From the NCBI GenBank assembly GCA_030789695.1, contig CM061142.1, positions 277,133,043-277,197,042 on the forward strand: a stretch of DNA of 64,000 bases, read 5' to 3'. The DNA comes from Scilla litardierei (lineage: Eukaryota > Streptophyta > Magnoliopsida > Asparagales > Asparagaceae). How positions within the stretch are numbered: position 1 is the stretch's first letter; each line of letters starts with the position of its first letter. Under the pieces are notes generated by a model. It worked only from the letters and a program-made list of their open reading frames with translations. It was not told the origin of the DNA and ran no database searches. The translations under genes and the position numbers were made by a program. Below, piece after piece: positions 42,516-53,317 of this stretch.

Positions 42516-43697
42516 TGTTTTTGTTGCCATTTAAATGATGCAAAGTTAAAATGTGCACCTGGTGCTAAACTGCAATACATTTTTCCAACAGACAGTAATA
42601 AAGGAATATTCAGAATATCATGCAGAAAATTGAAGATTAATAAGAAAAAACACCATGGAATATCCTAATGTATCATCCATGTGCTTGCGTTGGATTTCTC
42701 AGCATTTAAGAATTTGGCATCACATAGATTGAAGGCTTTTTCCTTGATGCAACAATGTGTTTAAAATGTGCAGAGATATTCAAAGTGATACAAAGATGGC
42801 TAGCATAATATGTAAATACAATAAGTTCAAATTCAGAAATAAAAGGTTCAAGCTCTCAATATTATGATGTCATTGTAGCCTTTCTTTTAAGTATATACCA
42901 CTAAGGCTTTTGCTGAAAATTTTAGAATTTAAAAGATGTGAATGTATGCATGCCTTTAATATATCAATATTAAAGATTCTATCATGGAAATGTATATTAA
43001 GGTCATATTTTTGTTCATTAATTTCACCGGTAAGTCCTACTCTTTACTTTACTCTTTTTTATGTCCTTAAAATAGTCTGTAGCCAACCTGGGATCTCTCA
43101 GTTCCTAATTTAACACATTTACCAATAAGTGGCCTGAACTTTGAGTCATATGCCTCCCACTAAACAACATCACGGCCGAAGCCCTCCTCAGTGTTAAACT
43201 AACCTTAAAAATAAATGTTCACCAAATCCATTCATCTGCTGACAAAAGCTTGGGTTGCTACTATTTACTTAGAAATATGTATATGTCATACGCCGGTTTG
43301 TGCCTGCTACTTGTATTGAACTAACCAAAGAAGCAAGAGATATTGAAAGTGATTTACTTCTTACCTTAGCTACTATCTCTTTCATTCAGAATTCACTCCA
43401 TATCTTTAAAGGAGAACCTTTTCTCTTTCGGTGTTCCAGCCCCTCTCTAATATCTTCAACAAAGCTTGTTACTAAATTAAGAAAGCCCATAGGTCGGCAC
43501 TTAACATTTGAATGGGTTTGAAATTTTTGAGTGGAAAGATTTTTAATCTCCCTTACCCTAAGAGCACAAGTTATAACTCGTGTGTGTAGGTACAGAAAAA
43601 CCTTCCACTTGCTTTACATTGATCCCTCTGTTGATGTTGCAATGGGAATCCTTTTTTTTGGAGTAAAGATGCATTATATACTACACCAACTATACAG
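42516..43697. other. AT-rich filler with no recognised gene
   Basis: A 73-codon plus-strand frame at 43300-43521 is unrecognised. Nothing else stands out. Confidence 0.35.
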
Positions 43698-43940
43698 GTA
43701 GTTTGCACTGAAGGGCCTGATCGAGTAAAAGAACTGATTGCTATTGGCGCATCATTTGATCATGGGGATGATGGGAATCTGCATCTTGCAAGGGAAGGTG
43801 GACATTCTCATCATAGAATTGTTCATGTTGCAGACATGACCGGAAGAGAGATTGAGAAAGCACTATTGAAGGCTGTGGATGACGATCCAAACATATTTAT
43901 GTTTGTTCACCACTTTGCAATTGACCTACTCACCTCCCAG
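43698..43940 (+). pseudogene. L-aspartate oxidase exon, intact frame
   Basis: An 81-codon open exon bounded by TATACAG before and GTTATTT after, i.e. proper splice sites. It reads VVCTEGPDRVKELIAIGASF, DHGDDGNLHLAREGGHSHHR, IVHVADMTGREIEKALLKAV and MFVHHFAIDLLTSQ. This is the flavoprotein domain region of plastid L-aspartate oxidase (NadB-type, first step of NAD synthesis), including the REGGHS segment of the family. Neighbouring exons are not visible. It looks like a recent capture with little decay, which might be spliced into a chimeric transcript. Confidence 0.84.
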
Positions 43941-45094
43941 GTTATTTTTCGGCTGACCTTTTAATTTGGATCTGATGTTTGAAACAAAGCCTTTATTCCA
44001 AACATTTGGGGCCAAGTATATGAATACGGTTTTCCATTTAGCTCTATTAAGGGCCATAATCTCTGTTACATTACATTTGCTGCCACTGATCTAATATTTA
44101 ATATTTGTCATTCTTCAATTAAAAATAGTTCTCCAAGGATGAATTTGATTACCTTTGAACCAGAAATGACAGACCATCAACATTGATTGGATTATATGGC
44201 AAGTCGAGCTTAAAATGATTGGAAAATAAGAGCGAACACTGATTTCAGTATGAAAATATTGATTAAATGCCATCAAATATGATTTTTCCTGGGCTCAGCT
44301 AGAGAAGAAAACTAAGACATGAGAAAAATTTGCATCCTCTACCAAGGAAATTGATTTAAAGGGCAGTTATCTAATATGCTAATATTGGTTTATGTATTCT
44401 ACCACCTGTGTGGTGGTTCCAGACATATCCAATGCATGTCCAACAAAATTCAGTAAGAGCAGATATCCGACACTAACTTGTTTCTTTACTTGTCAATATT
44501 ACATGGCCACAAATATTTCATCCTTACTGAAATTAATGGACACAAATATTTTGTCTACAACCCAATAAAACCATTAAAATTCAACAAAAGAATGAAACAG
44601 GTTCACGGTGGCCTTCGAAAATGTAAAAGAAATCCTTCTAATTTCAAAACTTGATTTGCCAATGATAGATATGCAATTTATAAATTGGAGATGCATATCC
44701 TTGCTTTTATCAAAACTGGATTTGATACACAAAAAAGTCAAATTTACCTCAAAATTTGATTTGCATCAGGAATCATCACATGGCATTGATTATTGATTTG
44801 TTACATGCACATTGTTTATATTAATCGAAAAAGAAATATCCAGCCTACAGATATTTTCTTGCCTTGCCGGCATTTTCTTTATTTCCAACAACACTTTGAC
44901 AGGCAAGCCTCCATGATTCCGGTTTCTGCATTGGATAATCATTCAAAATTGCAGGGTCATATTTTTGAACTGAGGCATGCCTTCTTCAAATGAATGGATA
45001 CCTTCATTCAAGTATTAAAAGATCAATGAACGTATTCACCGCAGTGTCGGATACAATGGCAAAACCGGGACATGCCTTCTTCAAACATCATTTC
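43941..45094. other. AT-rich filler with no recognised gene
   Basis: Non-coding by eye. The phrase TTTGAAGAAGGCATG occurs twice on the minus strand (near 44980 and 45080), a local duplication beside the 2Fe-2S fragment. Confidence 0.4.
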
Positions 45095-45302
45095 TCAGTA
45101 ATCTGTTCTTTCGTTCAAGAGATCCTTGCCATCAAGAATCTGCAGCAAACAACAACAATATGTAAGATTTTCTACCAAACTCTACTGATTAAAGCTTCAG
45201 TGCTAAAAATAAAAAATAATTCATTGTAATTTGTTCAAAATATGTACCTCCACTATGCATGTACCGCAGCTTCCGCCACCTCCACAGTTCATAACCTTCC
45301 CC
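45095..45302 (-). pseudogene. Plastid 2Fe-2S ferredoxin-like fragment (two exons)
   Basis: The minus-strand exon 45302-45248 after TTTAG reads GKVMNCGGGGSCGTCIVE and is followed by GT. The spaced Cys residues (C-X5-C-X2-C) are iron-sulfur ligands of a plant-type 2Fe-2S domain. The next exon, 45139-45095 after CTGCAG, reads ILDGKDLLNERTDY and then a stop. It resembles the small plastid ferredoxin-like family that includes NDH subunits; the exact member is not certain. The fragment lacks the fourth ligand and both ends. Confidence 0.75.
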
Positions 45303-46605
45303 TAAACACAGAATTACATATCATACGTCGAAAATGCATTACAAAAATTCGAATTTTTTTCAAAGTAAATATCAAGAATCAAAATGGGTCGTTTACATAT
45401 GGTGCATAGAACCAAAGTGGACTTAATCATTAGGAAAATAACTTGAAACAAAGGGCTGACACATCTGTGAGGATGAGAGACAAAATCTTCCTGATTGTCA
45501 TAATATATGGGTTACATTTGAAGATGCTAAATGTGGTTTATGGATAAAGACAAAGCTAGACACGTGCACGACACTATAATCAGCAAGTATTATTAAAGGA
45601 AAGTTCAAGTTAGCATCATCACAACATGCCAGTAAAGATGAATGTCACCCAACTAACCAAAAGAAATGGCAAATAAAAATCAATTTATGATAAATGAGGT
45701 GTCCAATCTGTAGATAATTCAAGATAATTCGTGATCAGATATAATGGGAAAACTACTTTTAGATAGCATAAGAGGAGCGAATAATTCTTAAACAGAAGTA
45801 GGCTATCCACAACTACAACAGAATAAGAAATTAACAATTTCACATAATATAACAAATATACGTAATTGAAAAACAGTGATGGCCTCAGAATTATAGCAAA
45901 GAAAATAGATGTAATATTTTAGAGAGCACGCTACATGTGGTTCTTAGAGTAACACCAGAGAAAATGTCAAAAGTGTCAAAAAGAAAATAGATAAAATATT
46001 TTCTGTGAGTAACGCCATCTTGAAATAACACCCATCAAAGAACAGAAAAATATCGTAGATCAGTAATAAATCTAAACAAAAACCCACTTCACTTCAATCC
46101 CAACACAAACAAACATCAAAATTCAACTTTAAAAAAATCAACTCACCACCAGAGCTGAACGGTTTTCTTGTCGGAGGGATGCCTCGCGTAAGCCGCAACC
46201 AATTTTGCTTTCCCAGGATGATCCACTTCACTTCAATTCCAACAAAAACAAACACAATCGCTTTTTATAATGTGCTTTCGAAACCCTTTGTATTGGTGAA
46301 ATTGAGGAAAGATTGAGTTTTCAGAAATTTTAGACTGTATTTGGAGAGAGGATAGAGAAGGAAGATGAAGGGAGATGGAGATGGAGATGGAGATGAAGGG
46401 AAGATGGGAACATCCTATATTTAACATGATAAATATATGAGAATAACAAAGAAGCATCCTGTTAAATTTTGTTAAATATATAGAACAGGCACATAAAGAA
46501 GCATGCTGTCAAATAAAATTTTTCATTCACAGGCACATTTCTCATTCATTAGAAATTACATGCTCATAAAAAAATTCAGTGGCTTTTCATTCCACCATAA
46601 CAGGG
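45303..46605. other. Mostly non-coding; one exon-like piece near 46145-46230
   Basis: The minus strand at about 46230-46145 reads DHPGKAKLVAAYARHPSDKK, then TVQLWW, and ends at GTGAGT, a good 5' splice site. The protein is not recognised. It is flanked by two copies of a phrase like TTGGAATTGAAGTGAAGTGG (near 46080 and 46240). A GGAGAT repeat lies at 46365-46400. Confidence 0.35.
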
Positions 46606-46987
46606 ATGGAGCCCATTCGATTTCAAGCATTTTGAAGAAAAATGAGTTAGTCGTCAATAATGATGTTCATGAAGGTGGTATGTATTAACCATAAAATGGT
46701 AATGCAAACCAACATGCCGCCCATTAATACAATTGTTCTTTTTAAATCACTATAGTGTATCTGGTACTCAAGTCAATCACTTCCATTGCTTACAAAACAT
46801 TGATTATAAACGAAAAGCTGAAAGCTCCAAATACAAAACTACAGTTGATAGCTCCAACTAAAAAACTAAATCAGAGTGTTTATGAAACTGATGACTTATG
46901 AAACTGATGGCACTAAAGCATGCATAGCTTATGAAACTGATGGCAAAAATTGTGTTTGATATGCAAATCAGTTGAAAAAACATGCAT

Positions 46988-47150
46988 AGCTTATTTGACA
47001 GAATGTTGGCATCCTGCTCTTATTGTTTCTATACTTATTTGACAGGATGGTGGTATCATGCTCTTATTGTTTCTAACTTATTTGACAGGATGTTGGTGTC
47101 TTGCTCTTATTGTTTTAAAAGATATAATTACTTATTTGACAGGATGCATG
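46988..47150. repeat. Short tandem repeat, about 45-bp unit, four copies
   Basis: CTTATTTGACAGGATG followed by TTGGTATCCTGCTCTTATTG recurs near 46990, 47035, 47077 and 47130. Unit 2 of the large duplication holds only about two copies (48135-48210), so the array has expanded or contracted. Confidence 0.75.
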
Positions 47151-47396
47151 TCATGTTTTATCTGTATAGACATTGAAAAAATCATGCTCTTATACAAATG
47201 TTGGTATCCTACTCTTTAAAAAAATCCTGCTACTTCAGTATATATCACATTGCATTACATATTATTATGTGAGAAATAACAATTGTAAAATTTCTGCAAT
47301 CAATAAAGTCCAATACAGATGTTCGTATCAGAAAATCATCAAAGTTAAATCTTTCACTCCTAAAAATTGAAAAAATATCAGTGCAAAAAGTCAACT

Positions 47397-47660
47397 TTAC
47401 CTTAGTAAACTAAACGAAATGCCTGAAATCGACAGACCAAGTAGTAAACAGTAAGAAAGGGATATGGAACACAAACAATCTCTGAGAACTATGCAGGCAT
47501 CAATAAAATCGAGGCTCGGCACAAAAACAAAGATCCAAACTACAAATAGAACAGTGAAGGGCCAAGCGGCTAAAAAATCCACTCCCTGCATGAACTTGAC
47601 ACGACGTGTATCGACCTTCGACTTCACCTCCTCGGACCTCCTCCATATTTTGGGCTAGTT
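47397..47660 (-). pseudogene. P5A-type cation ATPase N-terminal fragment, copy 1
   Basis: The minus strand reads MQGVDFLAAWPFTVLFVVWI, then VPSLDFIDACIVL. After a frame change it reads WSVDFRHFV and FTK, followed by a splice-like GTAAAG. The pattern WPF...VW...VPS-DF-DACI...WSVDF..FV..K is that of the first membrane hairpin of plant P5A ATPases (ATP13A1/MIA type, ER membrane). The first exon end would fit the donor site. A stop and a frameshift make it non-functional. Confidence 0.68.
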
Positions 47661-48455
47661 GAAAAACATTGTTATGCTTTTGAGAAAACCTTCTTTGCAT
47701 GGAGCCCGTTCTATTTCAAGCATTTTGAAGAAAAATGAGGTAGACGTTAATAATGATGTTCATGAAGGCGGAATGTATTAACCATAAAATGGTAATGCAA
47801 ACCAACATGCCGCCCATTAATTCAATTGTTCTTTTTAAATAACTATAGTGTATCTGGTGCTCAAGTCAATCACTTCCATTTCTTACAAACATCGATTATA
47901 AAAGAAAAGCTGAAAGCTCCAAATAAAAAACTACAGGTGATAGCTCCAACTAAAAAAACTAAATCAGAGTGTTTATGAAACTGATGGCTTATGAAACTGA
48001 TGGAAATAAAGCATGCATAGCTTATGAAACTAAATCAGAGTGTTTATAAATCATATAATAAAACATGCATAGCTTATGAAACTGATGGCAAAAACTGTGT
48101 TTGACATGTAAATTTGTTGAAAAAACATGCATAGCTTATTTCACAGTATGTTGGTATCCTGCTCTTATTGTTTTAAAAGATATATGTACTTATTTGACAG
48201 GATGCGTAGCTAGTTTTATCTGTATAGAAATTTGTCTTTGAAAAAAATCCTGCTCTTATACAAATGTTGGTATCCTGTCTTTAAAAAATCCTGCAACTTC
48301 GGTATACATCACCTCGCATTAATATATTATCCTATGAGAAATAGCAATTGTAAAATTTCTGCAATCAATGAAGTCCAATACATATGTTCTTATCAGAAAA
48401 TCATCAAAATCAGATCTCCTAAAAAGTGAAAAAAAATTAGTGCAAAAAGTTAACT

Positions 48456-48665
48456 TTACCTTAGTAAACTAAACGAAACGCCTGAAATGGACGGACCAAG
48501 CAGTAAACAGCAAGAAGGGGATATGGAACACAAACAATCTCCGAGAACTATGCAGGCGTCAATAAAATTGAGGCTCAGCACAAAATCGAAGATCCAAACT
48601 ATGTACTGAATAGTAAAAGGCCAAACGTATAAAAAATCCATGTCATGCATGACCTTGCCATCGAC
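48456..48665 (-). pseudogene. P5A-type cation ATPase fragment, copy 2
   Basis: Second copy in the tandem unit. It reads MHDMDFLYVWPFTIQYIVWI, then VLSLNFIDACIVLGDCL. It shares the end at a splice-like CTAAGGTAAAG with copy 1. It keeps G after ACIVL where copy 1 has R, so neither copy is ancestral at all positions. Confidence 0.65.
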
Positions 48666-48822
48666 GTGTATCGACCTTCGACTTCACCTCCTCGGACCTC
48701 CTCCAGGTTTGGAGCTAGTTGAAAAACATTGTCATGCTTTTGAGAAAACCTTCTTAGCATGGAGCCCATTCTATTTCAAGCATTTTGATGAAAAATGAAT
48801 TAGATGTCAATAATGATGTTCA

Positions 48823-49748
48823 ATAGATCTTATCTTTCTGCCAGAAATCAGATCTAGATTGAAGAAGACTAACGAATAAATCAAAGAGAGAATACAATTT
48901 TGTGGGGGGGAAACCTGTCCGAGATGATGTATGGTTGATGCTTAGAGTCTACACAAAACTGAATTTGTTAAACCATGGTGTATCCAACTGCAAAACAAAC
49001 CATGGTCAAAGAAAAGCATCTGAACAATCTATGTGAATCTTTGGGTTCATTCAATTGTCTCCAATATGAACAATAATCAAAAATTTCATTCAAAAAAATT
49101 AAAAAGAGCTTAATATCAAACACTTGGACAGTGCATATACAATCTTGCTTGATAACAAAACCAACAATATCACATAATACACAATCCTTTCAAGGGGAAT
49201 AGCATATTAGCATGATATGCTAGCGAAATTAACAATTCATACCATTAATCATTGTCTACTATTTGAAACATATAACACAAAATCATTGATATTTACATAT
49301 GTAGCTTGTTATTAATGAACGAATGGTCATTTGAGAGTTGATTGATCACCATCTACATCATTTAATTACCAATAATCTACATGACAGATCATAATTCAAA
49401 GAACCCATCGAACCCTAAAAAGACTACAAAAATCCCCAAAAAATTAGAAAACTGGATCGAAAAGTCTTCGGCCATCCTTACATGATGTTCTTGGTGATCC
49501 CTTTCTGTATGACCGGCCATCCTTCCAAAATTAGTTCATATTGCACCCTATAGAACCCTAAAGAGGTCAAACGGCCAAAAATTCCACTCATCATATGATT
49601 CTTATTGTACCAATCCCAAATAAATGAAGTGAGGTCTCCTTCCAACTTGTTAAATGGCACAGGAATAACATCGCAATTATTAATAGTTATACCTTCATAG
49701 CATCCAGAATCTCTTTGGAACTTAAGTGAAGGGAAGTAGAAAAGGCTT
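48823..49748. other. AT-rich stretch left of L1-H
   Basis: No recognised gene. The minus strand 49748-49478 is open and ends with a stop: PSLKFQRDSGCYEGITINN, CDVIPVPFNKLEGDLTSFIW and so on. I do not recognise it, and part of it may be the 3' end of another captured gene. Confidence 0.35.
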
Positions 49749-49903
49749 TCAATCTGATAGTCGTGTAGCCTTCCAAATAGCGGGGTTAAACCCCATAATG
49801 ATTTGCCCTCCAGGCGCAAGATCAGAATTATTAATAGAGTACCAATCCTTAGGAATACCTTTATTATTACCATTAGACAGAGTCTTGAGTTTGTCTCCAA
49901 GAG

Positions 49904-49908
49904 AATAA
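49904..49908. repeat. Target site duplication of Ath-I, left copy
   Basis: AATAA directly before TGATTCG. It matches 56339-56343, and L1-F has a single AATAA at the same spot (37192-37196). Confidence 0.95.
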
Positions 49909-50274
49909 TGATTCGAAGTGAATATTGCGTATTTAACCCCCTAATTAGCCCTATTTTGTGCATACATGATGCTTAATTGTTCTCTAATGCATTCGTATTT
50001 TTCTCATCATCATTTATTAGAGAAATTACTCTATTTGTGCACAAAACACGAATTTTATTGAGTATTTCTGCCTTTTTATATTTTTCCTAGCACTGTCTGG
50101 ATCTCACGATTCCAACGACTATTTATTTGTATTTTTCTGAGATATGTGCTAATTACTATGAATTTTTGAATGCAGAATACCATTTAATTAAAGAAATACG
50201 CTGAAAATACGTAAATACGGTCGCCGCTCGAATTTTGGCGCGCCACGCGACGCGATCTCAGCGATTCCCGCTCA

Positions 50275-50760
50275 ATCCGACGGTCCACGCCTCAGCTGCG
50301 ATGCAGAATTTTGGTGGCCGTACGATCCGCATCGAACGGTCGGTAATAAATTGAAAAGGAGGCAACGTGGCCTAATCCACACCGTTGATCGGCGATCGGA
50401 CGGCCTAGGACGTCTCCCGCTACAGCTGAGATCGGACGATGCGGCAAAAATGAAGACCGTTGGATTTGCATCCAACGGTCTGAATCGACTCGTATCTGAT
50501 CGAAAAGGCAGGGCGACGAGGCGCTAGATCGGCCGTTGATCCACGATCCGATGGCGTCGACGTGAAGAGCGGGCGAGATGCGAAGCGGCGGTGTGGCAAA
50601 TCTAAGACCGCATGATTTCAATCGGACGGCTACGGTTTTCTCCGAAATGAAATCGAAATTGATAGCGGATCGGGCGCGCGCAAATCTTAATGTCCACGTG
50701 GCCCAAATCTACGCAATCCCGCTTGAGATGTACGGCGGTGATCAACGGAGGCTAGCGGAT
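50275..50760 (+). promoter_or_regulatory. Upstream repeat sites of Ath-I LTR (ATCNNACGG)
   Basis: About a dozen sites of the form ATCCAACGG, ATCGGACGG, ATCGAACGG or their complements (CCGTTGATC). They include a perfect inverted repeat at 50455-50480, arms GACCGTTGGAT/ATCCAACGGTC around TTGC. A TATA box lies about 65 bases downstream. AACGG is the core of plant MYB3R (mitosis-specific) sites, but these could be something else. The second LTR has the same block at 54655-55140. Confidence 0.55.
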
Positions 50761-50824
50761 CGGGTTTAACTTGATATCGGATGCGGGTTGCGACCCGTTA
50801 AACGCCCCAAACCCGTAATGCTAT

Positions 50825-50832
50825 TATATAAG
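50825..50832 (+). promoter_or_regulatory. LTR TATA box of Ath-I
   Basis: TATATAAG in ATTATATAAGCGTATT, after the ACGG-rich block. The 3' LTR copy is at about 55202-55209. Confidence 0.65.
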
Positions 50833-51968
50833 CGTATTTCTAGGGTTTTGGGGCGTATTCTGGCGTATTTTGGGACTTTTGGAGCGGCTACTGTGCGTAT
50901 TTCTCCAGGGGAAAATTCTGAAAAATTCCAGAGGCTATTCTTCCTATTCTAAAGGAGTTTTGGGCTTTAAAGAGGAGATTTGGTGATAAATTCTTGAACT
51001 TATACCCCGTATTTGGTGTATTTCTTTGTATTTTGGCTATTAAAACGATGTATTTGGCTATGAAACTTGATTGTTTTTGCACCATGCGTGGCTAATCTCC
51101 TTGTGCTATGGTTGTGATGTAATTAGGAGTATTTAGTTGATGAATTTCATGTCTTTAGCCCTATTTTCATGTCAAAATCACTCGTAACATTGATTTCTAC
51201 AACGTATTTGTTGGGTATTTGCTTATTGTCGATATTATTTACATCCCGTATGGCTAGGCCCTGACAAGGCTAGCCAATTTATGTTCACTAATCTGAACTT
51301 ATTATTGCTTTTATCGTTTAATGAAATCAATGTTGCTAGTGATGCGTATACGGCCACTTTGACTAGTTTTCATCGTTTCATCTTCCGACGTCTTCGTGCC
51401 CTGACCGGACGAAGCGTTGAGTTATATAAAAGACATGATATTTCAGCGATTATTAACTCCTAATGAACTCACAACCGTAGCACATCCACTTTATATGTGT
51501 CGGTATTGACGTAGTTAGGGTGTCGTGATTATTGATTTCTATATCTTTTCGCCCTATTTTAATTGTATAATTCTTTGGCATGTTTCTATACGCTTGATCG
51601 CCATACTTTTCGACGTTCTCGTGCCCTGACCGGACGAGACGTTGAGTTATAGAAAAGGTATTGATATTCATTGATTGCACACACCCTAACGAAATCAAAC
51701 CCAACACATACTCCCCATATTTGTACCCCACCAAAGTTACCGTAAATATCGTAGGATTTTCATTTCTTATTCCATACTCTTGATCCTATATCTTTGTGTT
51801 CGATAGGTGGTTGGTTAACATCGTATTATTACTCTTTTCAGATTGACGATCGTAGTTTTGCAGGTCAGTTGTACCGCGGATTCGATACCTGGACTCACCA
51901 GGATATTACTTGCACGGTCTCCTGCGCTTGGGAGTAGTTCTCACATCATTTGAGACGAGGCAAGTTTT

Positions 51969-51986
51969 TGGCGCCGTTGCCGAGGA
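51969..51986 (+). other. Primer binding site, tRNA-Asp type (Ath-I)
   Basis: TGGCGCCGTTGCCGAGGA matches the tRNA-Asp 3' end with one mismatch (base 15). It lies six bases after the LTR end. Confidence 0.88.
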
Positions 51987-52099
51987 CAACAATACTTGCA
52001 ATCTACGATTTCAGTTCGTTTGGAGGAACATTCGGTGAGATCCTTCCATCTTATAGTCTAGGATTTTTTTATTTTATTTTTTTATTTTCTCTTTTAAAA

Positions 52100-53228
52100 A
52101 TGGAGTATATGGAATACATGAAATTCTATTGCACGAACAATTTGTATGATGCAGAATATTATAAGGCACACAAACATAGGATGGAGAAGCTCAAGATCGT
52201 TGGTTTTAATCAGATTGATTGTGAAACTTTCTTTCAGGCCTGGAGGAGGTTCACAGACATAATTTCGAGCTATCCACAGCATGGGTTTACGAAGAAAGAG
52301 CTTATGGAGTCCTTCCTAGATGGACTACGACCACAGCTGCAGGAATTCTTGGGAGTCATGACGCCGACAGAGGCGTGGAATTATATGGAGTCTTTACAAG
52401 AGAACGAAGAAATCATGCAAGAGACTTCAGAGTGCGATTCAACGGAGCCTTCGAGCCTTGATCAAGGAGATCAAAGCGTAGACGTACCTTTGCAACACTT
52501 GAGAGAGGAAGTTCAACTTCCTATTCAGACACAGGAGGCCACGTCCCATCAATTCCAAGAGAAATCCCTCGCTCGGAGTCGACAGATTCAGCAATCTAGT
52601 GAAAATCTTAAGCTGATTGCCACTTGCTTAGAAGAAAATAATTCGTTTGAAATTCAATTTCCAGAATCTAATGTGAGTTTATCTTCTATTGCAGGTATAT
52701 CGAGCGAGCCAAGTCTCGATGAAGTCACGAATGAAAGCATTGACATGGCAGGAAGTGTGTGCAAAGTAGAGGATGAGCGAGCAATTTTGGATGAACAGGA
52801 GGAGGAGACGACTAGGGACATTGGTTTAAAGAATATCGCTATGGAGCCCGAACCATTCCCTTCCCCAGTTCTTTCCCAAAACCATTTACCCCTCTCCACA
52901 TTGACTGAGCATCATACTGAGCGTAGTGCACATTCTTCAGGGAGTTGTCATCACCATGCTCTATTTTACTTCACCTATTTTGATGACTATTTGGAATGTG
53001 TTTATGGCGAAGAATTTTAAAATAAATTGGATTGACGTGACTCATCTCTTGCAGGATACAGGTGACCAGATTATAGAGATGCTGGGAGTTACGTTGCTGG
53101 GGTCCAATTTAGCTAAAGGAGGAAGAATAATCGCCGAGGAGCGCAAGGAACAAATTGAACAACTTCCTCCACCATTAAAGATTCAGGATCCGCCATTTGA
53201 ACACGGTGTGTTCTTTCCAGTAGTGTAG
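52100..53228 (+). CDS. gag: Gag-like protein of Ath-I (frameshift near end)
   Basis: ATG 52100 gives MEYMEYMKFYCTNNL. A gag-domain remnant around residues 30-105 has ETFFQAWRRFTDIISSYPQH, GFTKKELMESFLDGLRPQL and TPTEAWNYMESL, aligning with ETLYEAWESFKDLQHQCPHH of Ath-A gag. A long acidic, Gln/Ser-rich linker follows, then FDDYLECVYGEEF and a stop at 53018-53020. The next frame continues KINWIDVTHLLQDTGDQ to 53228, so an A/T-run slip probably split a protein of about 375 residues. No protease or zinc knuckle is present. Confidence 0.72.
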
Positions 53229-53279
53229 ATTTTTATATGCTTTCTAGGTTGCTTGCTTGAATAAACTCGTACCCCTTTC

Positions 53280-53297
53280 GACATTGAGGACAATGTC
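53280..53297 (+). other. Post-ORF hairpin (Ath-I)
   Basis: GACATTG-AGGA-CAATGTC, seven pairs, ten bases before TTGGGGGTGTG (53307-53317). That sequence nearly repeats the real tract before the 3' LTR (TTGGGGTGTG, 54275-54284). Same structure as 7493-7510 and 24475-24494. Confidence 0.75.
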
Positions 53298-53317
53298 CAT
53301 CTTTAGTTGGGGGTGTG

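Larger units (their letters stand above)
39258..48822 (-). mobile_element. Hel-G: Helitron-like block carrying host gene fragments
   Basis: On the minus strand its end reads: 18-bp palindrome, GTTATGA, CTAG, then T. That is the standard Helitron 3' end (GC hairpin about ten bases before CTRR, insertion between A and T). Upstream on that strand lie pieces of at least five unrelated host genes on both strands, with AT-rich filler and tandem duplications. No Rep/helicase is seen, so it would be non-autonomous. The other boundary is not identified. I stop at the end of the tandem block; it could extend to 49748 or be more than one element. Confidence 0.55.
46606..48822. repeat. Tandem duplication, about 1.06-1.09 kb unit
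   Basis: ATGGAGCCC...TTTCAAGCATTTTGA starts at 46606, 47699 and 48759. The first two units are full (1093 and 1060 bp); the third stops after about 64 bases at 48822. Each full unit carries a copy of the P5A ATPase-like fragment near its end. The units are clearly similar but carry many small differences and indels. Confidence 0.88.
49909..51962 (+). repeat. 5' LTR of Ath-I (2054 bp)
   Basis: Begins TGATTCGAAG and ends ACGAGGCA. It carries a CCGTT/AACGG-rich upstream region (50275-50760), then TATATAAG (50825-50832). The phrase GTGCCCTGACCGGACGA occurs twice (near 51398 and 51621), followed both times by a GTTGAGTTATA phrase. Confidence 0.94.

Noticed and set aside
41188..48665. Functional host genes for glutamate decarboxylase, receptor kinase, aspartate oxidase, 2Fe-2S protein and P5A ATPase
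   Set aside because: Each is one or two exons with missing ends, and most have frameshifts or stops, in mixed orientation. They are captured fragments.
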